A stretch of 64,000 nt of DNA, taken from the NCBI RefSeq assembly GCF_900111095.1, contig NZ_FOGB01000001.1, positions 124,001 through 188,000 on the forward strand, given 5' to 3'. Origin of the DNA: Amphritea atlantica. GTDB taxonomy: Bacteria > Pseudomonadota > Gammaproteobacteria > Pseudomonadales > Balneatricaceae. The translations under genes and the position numbers were made by a program. Shown here one piece after another: positions 1 to 9,560 of the stretch. The notes under the pieces were generated by a model. It saw only the letters and a list, made by a program, of their open reading frames with translations. It made no database searches and was not told where the DNA came from. Each line of letters starts with the position of its first letter. Position 1 is the stretch's first letter.

Positions 1-1
1 T

Positions 2-922
2 AGTCAGCAGAAAAAGCTGAAAGCGGGCGTTGATATTGTGATCTCCACACCGGGGCGTCTGCTTGAGCATGTGGTGCAGTGTAACGTCAGTCTGGCGAAA
101 GCGGAGTTTGTGGTACTGGACGAGGCCGACCGGATGCTGGATATGGGCTTTATTGCTGATGTCACTACTCTGCTGCAACAGACCGCGAAAAAACGCCAGA
201 CTCTGATGTTTTCGGCGACGATCTCTCCCCGGGTGAATGAGGTTGCCAGGCAACTGATGACCCCCTACGAAACGGTTCGGGTGGCAAAACTGAATGCCAC
301 CGCAGATACCGTGGAACATGTTGTCTATCCGGTGGAAGAGAAACGCAAGGCGGATCTGTTTGCTGAGCTAATTAATAAGCACCAGTGGTTTCAGGTGCTG
401 GTGTTTACCAGCACCAAAGCTCAGGCTGATTCGCTGATGGTGGATCTTAAGATTGATGGTATCTCTGCGGCGATCTGTCATGGTGACAAGTCGCAGGGGT
501 CCCGTCGTCGTGCGATTGCTGACTTTAAAGAGGGCAAGATTCAGGTACTGGTGGCGACAGAGGTGGCGGCCCGTGGTCTGGATATTCAGGGGCTGGAGCT
601 GGTGGTTAACTTCAATCTTCCCTATCTGGCGGAAGATTATGTACACCGGATCGGTCGCACTGGTCGGGCCGGTGCTCAGGGCAAAGCGATCTCTTTTGTC
701 AGTCGCGAAGAGGAGCGCGCCCTGGATGATATCGAACGTCTGATCGGCAGCCGTATCCAGCGTATCTATATGCCGGGCTACGAAGTGGGCAGTCGCGATG
801 GCCTGCGAAAAAAGCTGGGTAAAAAGATCCACCGACCGCGCACCAATAAAGCCGGGCGGACCAAGATTATCCGCAGTAAAAGTGGCACAGCAAAGCCCGC
901 AGCGAAGAACCGTAAGAAGTAA
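2..922 (+). CDS. DEAD-box RNA helicase, RhlE-like, 5' end missing
   Basis: This is the C-terminal part of an ATP-dependent RNA helicase. The frame is open to the left window edge (codons for S-Q-Q-K-K precede the GTG at 38), so the start lies outside and the GTG is not the real start. Visible motifs in order are STPGRLLEH (motif Ib), VLDEADRMLDMGF (motif II, DEAD), SATIS (motif III, SAT) and HRIGRTGRAG (motif VI), followed by a lysine/arginine-rich tail typical of RhlE-type proteins. Motif I (Walker A) is outside the window. The family unwinds short RNA duplexes in ribosome assembly or RNA decay. Assignment to the DEAD-box family is certain; the subgroup is a judgement from motif spelling and the basic tail. 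Confidence 0.9.
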   Translation, partial: SQQKKLKAGVDIVISTPGRLLEHVVQCNVSLAKAEFVVLDEADRMLDMGFIADVTTLLQQTAKKRQTLMFSATISPRVNEVARQLMTPYETVRVAKLNATADTVEHVVYPVEEKRKADLFAELINKHQWFQVLVFTSTKAQADSLMVDLKIDGISAAICHGDKSQGSRRRAIADFKEGKIQVLVATEVAARGLDIQGLELVVNFNLPYLAEDYVHRIGRTGRAGAQGKAISFVSREEERALDDIERLIGSRIQRIYMPGYEVGSRDGLRKKLGKKIHRPRTNKAGRTKIIRSKSGTAKPAAKNRKK

Positions 923-1193
923 GAGCTATCCGCCGTTGTTAGTGACTCGAACGCCACAAAGAGCGTGACTTGCTCGTGGCTCGCAAAGGCCTTCTATATT
1001 GTTTTGATAGTAAGAGTTTTAGTTAATAGCTTTGTAAGCAAGTTGTTGCATGGGGTTGGTGAAGGGCATGAGCAACGAGTCACCGCTGTAATCGCTTCAG
1101 GGGCGATTAAGTATTGCATGGGTAGTGTCGGTGGAGTTGCGTACTCTGTACTTTACAGAATACGCCAGTCATGGAGGCAGACACTGATGTTAT
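923..1193. other. Intergenic stretch, no gene seen
   Basis: This lies between the helicase stop and the promoter of the alpha-2-macroglobulin gene. A 100-codon open frame from 965 crosses the promoter, has no ribosome-binding site and no recognisable protein features, so I leave it out. No strong terminator hairpin was found after the helicase. Confidence 0.4.
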
Positions 1194-1222
1194 ATAACAC
1201 TGACATAAAGCATTGGTATAAT
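1194..1222 (+). promoter_or_regulatory. Extended -10 promoter upstream of the alpha-2-macroglobulin gene
   Basis: A consensus TATAAT at 1217-1222 is preceded by TG one base upstream (1214-1215), giving an extended -10. The -35 is weak, at best TATAAC at 1193-1198, which is usual for extended -10 promoters. Transcription would start near 1229, about 50 bases before the ATG at 1280. Confidence 0.5.
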
Positions 1223-1279
1223 GCTGTCTCTACTTCACAATTCACTCTCTCGGCGTCCACTCTATAAAAGGATTTATAT

Positions 1280-4200
1280 ATGTTAAGGGCTTCTCCTCTT
1301 TCTCTGTCACTGCTGCGGACTTTTGTTGCGCTACTGTTACTGCTGAACCTGGCTGGGTGTGGTGATGATTCAGCCCCCTCCGCGGCACAGACGGCAGAGA
1401 GTAGCGCTGCTGCCAGTTCTGAACCTGTCAAACCTGTTGTAGCCGATGCAGCAGTGGATGAAAACACCGAAAATACAGCGGATAGTGTTGTCAGTAGTGA
1501 CAATGCTCCTCCTCCTTCTTCTTCTGCGCCTGACGCCTCTGAAGCTGCAGACTCGACGTTCAGTCTGAACTGGACTGATCTTAAACAGGGCCAGCCGGTG
1601 GTTCGGGATGACACCGCCAATACCGTATCTATCCATGCACAGGTCAACGGTGCCAGTGGGCTAAAAAGCACCGAGATTGAACAGCGGATCAGTGTGTCGG
1701 ATAGTACTGCCGTGGTGGCAGTCGTTATGCCGGAAAATGTAACAGGTGAGGCCGGAAAAGCGGTGTTACCCGAGCTGGTGATCAGCAATATAACCCGCGG
1801 TGAGAGCTGTGGTCAGAAGGTTACCGTAAGCTGGAACAGTGGTGAGTCTGGTGCTGATTCCCTGAAGCAGCAGGTCTTTATTGTGCCCGGTTCCGAGGGA
1901 GGTGACAGCGGTTCACTGGAGCTGCTTTCCGGAGGCATTGTCGAGGATGCCGGTGGTGTGCTTGAACTGGTATTTAACCGCAATCTTGATGAAGACCAGG
2001 CTTTTAAACATCTGATCTCCAGTCAGTACCGTTTTACCCGTTATCAGGTGAGGGGGAACAGGCTGCGCCTGGGGCTGAACAACACCAATGCTGAACGTGT
2101 GCAGCTGACGGTGCATAAAGAGCTGCAGGATCGCTGCGGTGTGGGCCTTGCTGCCAGTCAGGATAAAACCTTTAATATTGCGCCGATGAAGCCTGCGGTA
2201 CGGTTTACCGGTCAGGGGATGATTCTGCCGGATGGCGCACGGATTGAATTGCCGTTTCAGGCGGTTAGCGCAAAATCAGTGACCGTGACTGCGTTTGAGG
2301 TTTTTGCTGACAATGTCGGTCAGTTCCTGCAGGAAAACCGTCTGGACGGTGATCGGTCTCTGGAGAAAGTTGGCCGCTTTATCTGGCAAAAGTCGATCCC
2401 TCTGGATGATGGTGCTTTGCGCAGCTGGCAGGACTATCGCCTGGATATCAGCGAGTTGATGAACAAGAAGACCGGTAGTCTGATCCGCCTTACTCTGTCG
2501 CTGGACCGGGGTGACTCACTGCTGCCCTGCAGCGATGCAGAGAATGCTGTACCGATGCCGGAACGCAAACTGCCCGCCAGTGCCGACCAGTTGCAGCATG
2601 AGGATGGTGAGAGTTCATGGAACTACTTTAGCCAGACCTCCTCCCGTGCGAATAGCCTGAGCGCCTGCGATGACAGTTACTATAAATATTCTGCCGATAC
2701 CCGTGCAGCGAAAAACCTGTTGCGCTCCAATATCGGTATCGTCGTGAAACAGGCGCCGGATGCGGATATCGCCCATGTCATTATCACCAATCTGAAAACC
2801 TCAGAACCTATCGCCAACACTGAGATTGAGATTTTTAACTTTCAGGGCCAGTCGGTGGGTCAGGGTAAGACGGATAAACGTGGTTTTGTCGATGTTAAAC
2901 TCAGCGGTAAAGCGTTTTATCTTCAGGCTGCAGCCGGTGATCAGGTTGGCTATCTTAAGCTGAATGAGGTCAGTGCCCTGACCACCAGTCAGTTTGATAT
3001 CGGCGGCACCCATCTGCAAAGCAATATCGATGGTTTTATCTATGGCGAACGGGATATCTGGCGACCCGGCGATAATATCTATCTGACCTTTATCCTGCAG
3101 GATAAGCTCAATGAACTGCCTGCCGAACATCCGGTGGTTGTGGAACTGTTTAACCCTTCCGGACAACTGATTGAGTCGATCTATAGTAATCATCCGGTGG
3201 GTAATCTGTACACCTTCACGCTGACAACGCCGATGAATGCGCCGACCGGTAACTGGGAAGCGGTGGTCCGGGTCGGCGGACAGGATTTCCATCATCCGCT
3301 ACGGATCGAAACCGTGGTGCCAAACCGACTCAAAGTCGAGCTGGATCTGGCCGAGGATCTGCGTTTGCAAAACGCCGTAGAGCAAAAGGTTTGGTTGCAC
3401 TCGCAATGGCTGCATGGTGCCCCTGCCAGTGGCTTGAAAGCGGATGTATCGGTCACCCTGGTGCCGGTGAAAACCCGGTTTGCCGGTAAGTTCCCCGATT
3501 ATACCTTTGATGATCCGGCCCGGGATTACCGTGCCAGCAAAATCAATCTGTTTGAAGGGACACTCAATGAACAGGGCGATACCGAATTTGATCTGCTGAT
3601 TGAAAGTAAAACCCCACCCCCCGGCATGCTTAAAGCACGCTTCACTAACCGGGTGTTTGAAGAGAGTGGCCAGTTCAGCAGTAACAGCTTCTCCCGCCCC
3701 TTTGATTACTATGACCGCTATCTGGGGCTGAAACTGCCAAAAGGGGATGCTGCCCGGGGGATGCTGCTGACCGATGAGGATCATAAAACCCGTCTGGTGG
3801 TGCTGGATAAAGCTGGTCAGCCGGTGAGCAATACCAATCTGGAGATCAGTGTTTATAAGCTTGAGTGGAAGTGGTGGTATGAGAAGAGTACTGAATCTCT
3901 GGCGCGTTACACCGACGCTCAGCACAGCAGAGTGATTGCCAGTGGTGAAGCGGTCACCGATGAGAATGGTATGGCGGAATGGCCGTTGCGGGTCAATTAT
4001 CCCGAATGGGGGCGCTATCTGGTGCGTGCCTGTATCGCCGGAGAAGAGACTCATTGCAGCGGTAAAGTGGTCTATATCGACTGGCCCGGCTGGGCGGGAC
4101 GCCAGCAGGAGTCCCAGGGCGATAATGTAGACCGTCTGACACTGTTCAGCGATAAGGGGACCTATCAGGTAGGGGAAACCGCAACAGTGACGCTGCCGGA

Positions 4201-6754
4201 ACTGAAAGAGGGCCGGGCGCTGGTGACCGTTGAGTCCGCTACCCGGGTGTTGCAACAGTTCTGGGTTGAGCAGGATGCACAGAAAAAAAGGCTGAAACAG
4301 CAGATTGAGATCGCGATCACCCCTGAGATGGCCCCGAATATCTATCTTAGCGTAACCTATCTGCAGCCCCACGCCAGCCGTGAAAATGACCGGCCGATGC
4401 GCTTGATGGGGATTATCCCGCTGCAGGTTGAAGATCCGCAGAAACATCTCCATCCGCAGATTTCGACGGTGGAGCAGGTTAACTCCCGCGCCAGTTTCGA
4501 TATTCAGGTCTCTGAATCTGAGGGTCGTCCAATGGCTTATACGCTGGCGCTGGTGGATGAAGGGCTGCTGGGGCTGACCAACTACAGCGCCCCAGATCCG
4601 TTTAAGTACTTTTATCAACGCCAGGCATTGCAGGTGAAAACCTGGGATCTCTATAAAGATGTTGTCGGCGCTTACAGTGGTGAGCTGCATGGCCTGTTAC
4701 CGGTTGGTGGTAGTGATGCCCAATCCGATGATGAAAAAAGTAAGAAGAACCGCCGCTTTCCTCCGTTGGTGCAGTTTATCGGTAGCTTCAAATTAGCTGC
4801 CGGTGAACAGCGTAGTCACCATGTAACCCTGCCGATGTATCTGGGGGCGGTGCGGGTGATGCTGGTGGCCGAAGATGGCTCTGCGTACGGTAAAGCTGAA
4901 CAGGAAGTGGTCGTACGGGATGATATCTCGGTCTTTCCAACCCTGCCAAGGGTGATGCGAACGGGCGAACAGGCTCAGGTACCGGTGGAGCTGTTTAACA
5001 ATACCGCGGAACCGACCCCTGTGCAGATCAGTTTGCAGGGGGATGACACCCGGGTGCAGATTGAGCAAACAACGCAGCAACTGACACTGCCGCCATACTC
5101 TTCGGCGATTGCCCGTTTTGCTATTCAGACCGGAAATATAACCGGCAAAGCGGAATTTACAATCGCACTGGAGTCCGCACACGCTCACAGTAGCCAAACC
5201 GTTTATCTGGATATCAATGCCCCGAATGAGCAGACAACCCGCACCCGCTCCTATCTTGTGAAGGCCGGGAGCTCTGAGGAGATCACTCTGGAGCCCTTCG
5301 GTATTACTGGCAGCAATCAGGCCTCGCTGGGACTGAGTCTGTTTAAACCCGTCAGCCTGAAATCGCGCATGGATTACCTGGTGCGTTATCCACACGGCTG
5401 TATTGAGCAGACTACCTCGTCAGTGTTCCCACAGCTCTATCTGGATCAGTTGAGCAGGCTGGATGAGAAACAACAGTCAGAGATTGAAAAGAATATCTCG
5501 GCGGGGATTAACCGGTTGCAGACGTTCCAGACCCTGGATGGTGGTTTCGCTTACTGGCCGGGGCAGGGGCAAAGTAATGCCTGGGGCACTAACTATGCCG
5601 GGCATTTCCTGTTGCTGGCGCAACAGGCGGGCTATGAGGTGCCGCAGAGTCTGATGCAGCAGTGGCTCGCCTATCAGTATCAGCAGTCTAACTTTGCCGT
5701 CGACAGCTCTGATGTGGAAAAGATTAAAGCCCAGGCATACCGGCTGTTTACCCTGAGTCTGTATGGTAAGCCTAACTGGTCTGCTATGTATCGACTTAAA
5801 GCGTTGCAGGTGGATGACAGCGCCAGTGTGGCATTGCTGTCACTGGCCTACCTGTATGCGGGTCAGGATGATGTTGCCCGGTCGCTGATCTCAGATGGCC
5901 TGACAGCGGTTGATCAGTACGATACCAACTCTGCCAGTTTTGGCTCGGTATTGCGGGATAACGCTCTGTTTCTGATGCTCTATGCCAAACTGGCTGACCC
6001 GGTAAGTGCCACTGAACTGGCCGATAAGATTGCCGGGCAGTTAGCGGAGGATCGCTGGCACAGCACTCAGTCCACAGCCTTTGCGCTGGTCGCGTTAGCC
6101 CGTTATCAACAGGCTCAGCAGTCCATTGGTGGTTCAGATCATGGCAGCTCACAGGTGGTTGTCGCGCAACAGGGCAGTGAGCAGACTCTGGAAGTGACTC
6201 CGCAGGTGAGTGAGGTGGAACTGTCAGGTGGTGGTACTGCAACAGCGGTGAACGTCAGTAATGCCGGGGGGCAACCGGTGTGGTTAACTCTGACGCAGAG
6301 CGGTGTTGCCGGGCCGGGATCAGAACTGGAGTATTCGCAGGGGCTGAAACTTGAGGTGGTCTACGAAAATGGTGAGGGTGACGAGGTTGATATTGATCGC
6401 TTAGCCCAGGGCACAAATCTCACGGCGCAGCTACGGCTGAGTAATACCACCCGGCATGAGATCAGTAATATTGCCCTTAATTTTCGCGCGGCCAGTGGCT
6501 GGCAGATCGATAATGAGCGGGAGGCCTGCTCAGAGGCAGCCTGTCAGTTTGATTATGTGGATATTCGTGATGATCGGGTGAGTGCCTATATGGGGCTTAA
6601 AGCGGGCGAACAGAAAATGCTTTCCGTGCAGTTGAATGCCTCGTTTATCGGTCGATTCTATCTGCCGGCGATTTCTGCCTATGCGATGTATAACGATAAC
6701 CTTAAAGCCCAGGTGAAAGGTCAGAGTGTTGCGGTTATCGCGGCTGATCAATAG
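1280..6754 (+). CDS. Alpha-2-macroglobulin family lipoprotein (YfhM-like)
   Basis: A bacterial alpha-2-macroglobulin: a periplasmic protease trap that covalently captures attacking proteases through a thioester. The 1824-residue product begins with a lipoprotein signal (LNLAGC; lipidated Cys27) followed by a long Ala/Ser/Glu-rich linker, as in E. coli YfhM. The thioester motif is present as YPHGCIEQTTSS, with Cys1374 and Gln1377 positioned to form the internal thioester, so this is the trapping type and not the thioester-less YfaS type. The chain is somewhat longer than E. coli YfhM. The stop overlaps the start of pbpC by 29 bases. Family members are classically paired with PBP1C, which suggests defence of the envelope at sites where peptidoglycan is repaired. 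Start ATG 1280 places the signal peptide at the N-terminus. Confidence 0.95.
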   Translation: MLRASPLSLSLLRTFVALLLLLNLAGCGDDSAPSAAQTAESSAAASSEPVKPVVADAAVDENTENTADSVVSSDNAPPPSSSAPDASEAADSTFSLNWTDLKQGQPVVRDDTANTVSIHAQVNGASGLKSTEIEQRISVSDSTAVVAVVMPENVTGEAGKAVLPELVISNITRGESCGQKVTVSWNSGESGADSLKQQVFIVPGSEGGDSGSLELLSGGIVEDAGGVLELVFNRNLDEDQAFKHLISSQYRFTRYQVRGNRLRLGLNNTNAERVQLTVHKELQDRCGVGLAASQDKTFNIAPMKPAVRFTGQGMILPDGARIELPFQAVSAKSVTVTAFEVFADNVGQFLQENRLDGDRSLEKVGRFIWQKSIPLDDGALRSWQDYRLDISELMNKKTGSLIRLTLSLDRGDSLLPCSDAENAVPMPERKLPASADQLQHEDGESSWNYFSQTSSRANSLSACDDSYYKYSADTRAAKNLLRSNIGIVVKQAPDADIAHVIITNLKTSEPIANTEIEIFNFQGQSVGQGKTDKRGFVDVKLSGKAFYLQAAAGDQVGYLKLNEVSALTTSQFDIGGTHLQSNIDGFIYGERDIWRPGDNIYLTFILQDKLNELPAEHPVVVELFNPSGQLIESIYSNHPVGNLYTFTLTTPMNAPTGNWEAVVRVGGQDFHHPLRIETVVPNRLKVELDLAEDLRLQNAVEQKVWLHSQWLHGAPASGLKADVSVTLVPVKTRFAGKFPDYTFDDPARDYRASKINLFEGTLNEQGDTEFDLLIESKTPPPGMLKARFTNRVFEESGQFSSNSFSRPFDYYDRYLGLKLPKGDAARGMLLTDEDHKTRLVVLDKAGQPVSNTNLEISVYKLEWKWWYEKSTESLARYTDAQHSRVIASGEAVTDENGMAEWPLRVNYPEWGRYLVRACIAGEETHCSGKVVYIDWPGWAGRQQESQGDNVDRLTLFSDKGTYQVGETATVTLPELKEGRALVTVESATRVLQQFWVEQDAQKKRLKQQIEIAITPEMAPNIYLSVTYLQPHASRENDRPMRLMGIIPLQVEDPQKHLHPQISTVEQVNSRASFDIQVSESEGRPMAYTLALVDEGLLGLTNYSAPDPFKYFYQRQALQVKTWDLYKDVVGAYSGELHGLLPVGGSDAQSDDEKSKKNRRFPPLVQFIGSFKLAAGEQRSHHVTLPMYLGAVRVMLVAEDGSAYGKAEQEVVVRDDISVFPTLPRVMRTGEQAQVPVELFNNTAEPTPVQISLQGDDTRVQIEQTTQQLTLPPYSSAIARFAIQTGNITGKAEFTIALESAHAHSSQTVYLDINAPNEQTTRTRSYLVKAGSSEEITLEPFGITGSNQASLGLSLFKPVSLKSRMDYLVRYPHGCIEQTTSSVFPQLYLDQLSRLDEKQQSEIEKNISAGINRLQTFQTLDGGFAYWPGQGQSNAWGTNYAGHFLLLAQQAGYEVPQSLMQQWLAYQYQQSNFAVDSSDVEKIKAQAYRLFTLSLYGKPNWSAMYRLKALQVDDSASVALLSLAYLYAGQDDVARSLISDGLTAVDQYDTNSASFGSVLRDNALFLMLYAKLADPVSATELADKIAGQLAEDRWHSTQSTAFALVALARYQQAQQSIGGSDHGSSQVVVAQQGSEQTLEVTPQVSEVELSGGGTATAVNVSNAGGQPVWLTLTQSGVAGPGSELEYSQGLKLEVVYENGEGDEVDIDRLAQGTNLTAQLRLSNTTRHEISNIALNFRAASGWQIDNEREACSEAACQFDYVDIRDDRVSAYMGLKAGEQKMLSVQLNASFIGRFYLPAISAYAMYNDNLKAQVKGQSVAVIAADQ

Positions 6755-9062
6755 ACGCTGGCTCATCGTCGTTGCGACACTGGTAGCGGTTTTCGGCCTC
6801 TCTCTGGGATGGCCGTTGCCGCAGCCGCTGTTCAATCAACCCCTGTCTCGTTTACTGCTGGATCAGAACGGCCAGTTGCTCAGCGCCCGGATCGCCGGGG
6901 ATCAGCAGTGGCGGTTCCAGTCGGTGTCGTCACTGCCGGAAGCCTATACCACCTCCCTGATTCAGTTTGAAGATAAGCGTTTCATGTCTCACCCGGGGGT
7001 TGATCCCCTGGCGATTATCCGGGCGTTTTATCTCAATCTGAAGTCAGGGCGGATCGTCAGTGGTGGCAGCACCATTACCATGCAGCTGGCACGTATGGTG
7101 GAGGGCAACCGTGCCCGCACCTGGTGGCAGAAGTTACAGGAACTGCATCTTGCCTTACGACTGGAGTTGCAGCTGTCGAAACAGCAGATTCTGTCGCTAT
7201 ATGCAGCAAATGCACCGATGGGCGGTAATACGGTAGGGATTGAAGCGGCCGCCTGGCGCTATTTTGGCCGCCGGTTAACTGAACTGAGCTGGGCGGAGTC
7301 GGCGCTGCTGGCCGTTCTGCCCAACAGTCCTTCGGCGATGCATCTGGCCCGCAGTCGCGAACAGTTACGCCATAAACGGGACTTTTTGCTGCATAAACTA
7401 TGGCAGAAGGGAATTCTCAGTGAACAGGACTACCGGCTGTCATTGCTGGAACCGATCCCCGATAAACCTCAACCATGGCCAGCCCTGGCCGGGCATCTGC
7501 TTGACCGTCTCAGCCAGGAATTCCCCGATCAGGCGGTGTTTCATACTGAGATTGACCGTCGTCTGACACGGAAAATTGAGTTTATTTTACAGCAGCATAG
7601 TCAGCGACTCGGGGCGCTTGGGATCAATAATCTTGCATTAATCGTGGTTGATAATGCCACGCTGCAGGTGAAGGCTTATTTTGGCAATACGCCCTTCAGT
7701 CAGCGGCCTGAGTTCGCGCCCTATGTGGATATTGCCAGTCAGCCACGCTCCTCGGGCAGCACTCTGAAACCCTTTTTGTATGCTTCGATGCTGGATAGTG
7801 GTGATATTACGCCACGGATGCTGGTTCCCGATATTCCTACCGCGTATGGCAGTTATCAGCCCACTAACTATGATGAATCATACCGGGGGGCGGTTTCTGC
7901 CCGGTCGGCGCTGACCGCTTCGCTGAATATCCCTTCGGTACGGATGCTGGATCAGTACAGCTATCAGGCATTCTATGATCAGCTAAAACAGATGGGGTTC
8001 AGTCATCTGTTTCGTACGCCAGAAGAGTATGGTCTCTCCCTGATTCTGGGGGGCGCAGAGGTGAGTCTGGTGGATCTGACGGCGGCCTATGCTAATCTGA
8101 GCCGGCAGGCGCAGAGGGCGGAGTCGATTGTGCAACTGCCTTTAAGGTACGGTGAGGCAGCTCTGCCGGAGGCCGGGCACTCACCGATCAGTCAGGGAGC
8201 CGCCTGGCTGACGCTGGATGCGCTATCCGATGTTACCCGTCCGGGGTTGCACAGCATGCATCGTCTGTTTGCCGGTTCTGCGAAAGTCGCCTGGAAAACC
8301 GGTACCAGTTACGGCTTACGGGATGGCTGGGCGATCGGCACCACCCGGGATCTCACCGTCGGAGTCTGGACCGGTAATGCCAATGGAGAAGGTCGTCAAT
8401 TGCTGACCGGCACCCGGGCTGCAGCACCGATACTGTTTGATACTCTGAAGATCATGCCCGGATTAAGCTGGCCGCAGACACCGGATGCGGCACTGAAATC
8501 GATTCAGGTGTGCCGGGATAACGGCTATCTGCCGAAATTTGACTGTTCCCGGGAGTCAGTACTGATACCTGCTGGAGCGCGTTTCGAAAAGATCAGTCCG
8601 CATCATTTCCAGGTTTCGGTGGACCGGAAAACCGGGTTACGTACCAGCCGGGAGTGTGATCAGTCCGGCAGGGTGGTGAGTAAAACTTTCTTTCAGCTGC
8701 CTCCGTCACAGGCTTTTTACTATCGGACCGCCCATCCGGACTACACACCGTTGCCCGGTTTTGATTCCGCCTGTTCTCCGGATCGTCGTATGTTGGGGGG
8801 GAACTTCGAGATCACCTATCCGGCTCCGGGACAGGTGATCAGTGTGCCGAGATATCTGAATGGTTTGCAGGGGGAGGTTGTCCTGCGGGCCAGCACCAGC
8901 AGAGAGTCAGCCAGACTCTTCTGGCATCTGGATAAACATTATCTGGGTGAGACCCGAACCTTTCATGAATTCAGCGTCGCACTGGATGAAGGCCCTCATC
9001 AGCTGAGGCTGGTTGATGAGCAGGGAGTGTGGCAGCAGGTCAGATTCTCAGTGGTGAGGTAA
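6726..9062 (+). CDS. pbpC: Penicillin-binding protein 1C
   Basis: Bifunctional class A penicillin-binding protein, 778 residues. Order: short cytoplasmic segment, one membrane anchor (about 11-30), a glycosyltransferase domain with FEDKRF (catalytic Glu82) and the GGSTITMQLAR motif, a transpeptidase domain with STLK (nucleophile Ser345, Lys348), SLN (399-401) and KTG (524-526), and a C-terminal domain of the PBP1C type with scattered cysteines (CDQSG, CSPDRR). It polymerises and cross-links peptidoglycan on the outer face of the inner membrane. The likely start is the GTG at 6726, inside the upstream gene, so the two are translationally coupled; a TTG at 6729 is an alternative. The pairing with an alpha-2-macroglobulin gene is the well-known yfhM-pbpC arrangement. 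Confidence 0.95.
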   Translation: MLRLSRLINRRWLIVVATLVAVFGLSLGWPLPQPLFNQPLSRLLLDQNGQLLSARIAGDQQWRFQSVSSLPEAYTTSLIQFEDKRFMSHPGVDPLAIIRAFYLNLKSGRIVSGGSTITMQLARMVEGNRARTWWQKLQELHLALRLELQLSKQQILSLYAANAPMGGNTVGIEAAAWRYFGRRLTELSWAESALLAVLPNSPSAMHLARSREQLRHKRDFLLHKLWQKGILSEQDYRLSLLEPIPDKPQPWPALAGHLLDRLSQEFPDQAVFHTEIDRRLTRKIEFILQQHSQRLGALGINNLALIVVDNATLQVKAYFGNTPFSQRPEFAPYVDIASQPRSSGSTLKPFLYASMLDSGDITPRMLVPDIPTAYGSYQPTNYDESYRGAVSARSALTASLNIPSVRMLDQYSYQAFYDQLKQMGFSHLFRTPEEYGLSLILGGAEVSLVDLTAAYANLSRQAQRAESIVQLPLRYGEAALPEAGHSPISQGAAWLTLDALSDVTRPGLHSMHRLFAGSAKVAWKTGTSYGLRDGWAIGTTRDLTVGVWTGNANGEGRQLLTGTRAAAPILFDTLKIMPGLSWPQTPDAALKSIQVCRDNGYLPKFDCSRESVLIPAGARFEKISPHHFQVSVDRKTGLRTSRECDQSGRVVSKTFFQLPPSQAFYYRTAHPDYTPLPGFDSACSPDRRMLGGNFEITYPAPGQVISVPRYLNGLQGEVVLRASTSRESARLFWHLDKHYLGETRTFHEFSVALDEGPHQLRLVDEQGVWQQVRFSVVR

Positions 9063-9122
9063 TGATTGTTCCCCAGGTTAGTGCTGCGCCGCATTGACTA
9101 CCGGGTAGTGTCGATAAATTTG

Positions 9123-9149
9123 TTGAACAATAGATTCTGATGGTATACA
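9123..9149 (+). promoter_or_regulatory. Promoter of the small protein gene at 9182
   Basis: TTGAAC at 9123-9128 and TATACA at 9144-9149 with a 15-base spacer and TG one base before the -10 (extended -10). A start near 9156 would leave a leader of about 26 bases before the ATG at 9182. Confidence 0.4.
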
Positions 9150-9181
9150 ACTAAGGTCTAATCAGAATAAGGGCCAGCTTT

Positions 9182-9505
9182 ATGCTGGTTTTTGTCTCTC
9201 ACTCTGATAACTCTGAGGGACAGCATAATAATAAAGCGACCGAAAGTGTTGCACAGGAGCAGGCGCATATGAATTCTGTATTGAAGGATCAGAATGATTT
9301 TATTGCTTTTCTCAAAGGCTCGGGCGTACCTTTAAAGCAAACATGGACACCGCAACAGTGTAGTCAGGCAGCGCTCGCCTGGCTTGTCGATCAGAACGAT
9401 GTTATTCGTACCCAGTTTGCCGTGACGGTGGCCGAACTACAGGACAATACACCGGTGATGCAACCTGAGGTCAAAGAAGCACTCTCTATTTTACTGGACA
9501 ACTGA
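9182..9505 (+). CDS. Small protein of unknown function
   Basis: A 107-residue acidic cytoplasmic protein that I do not recognise. Two starts are plausible: ATG 9182, preceded by AAGGG at 9169-9173 with 8-base spacing, and ATG 9269 (Met30), preceded by CAGGAGC with good spacing. The second gives a compact 78-residue helical protein beginning MNSVLKDQNDF. The first 29 residues are low in hydrophobic content and look less protein-like, so the shorter form may be the main product. No signal peptide or membrane segment. It has its own promoter and ends just before a hairpin that separates it from the convergent regulator gene. Confidence 0.6.
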   Translation: MLVFVSHSDNSEGQHNNKATESVAQEQAHMNSVLKDQNDFIAFLKGSGVPLKQTWTPQQCSQAALAWLVDQNDVIRTQFAVTVAELQDNTPVMQPEVKEALSILLDN

Positions 9506-9523
9506 TCGCCAAAGAGTTCTGAA

Positions 9524-9542
9524 TCCGGGTTCGCTACCCGGA
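9524..9542. terminator. Hairpin between convergent genes
   Basis: TCCGGGT and ACCCGGA form a perfect 7-bp stem around a 5-base loop between the small protein gene and the convergent regulator gene. There is no T-run on either side, so termination would be weak or Rho-assisted. Confidence 0.45.
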
Positions 9543-9560
9543 CTGAGTGTCGTGCAACCG

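Noticed and set aside
965-1267. 100-codon open frame upstream of the alpha-2-macroglobulin gene
   Set aside because: It runs through the extended -10 promoter, has no ribosome-binding site and no recognisable protein character.
3299-4690. Long antisense open frame (463 codons) inside the alpha-2-macroglobulin gene
   Set aside because: It is a shadow of a well-supported gene, with composition typical of reverse-frame translation and no motifs.
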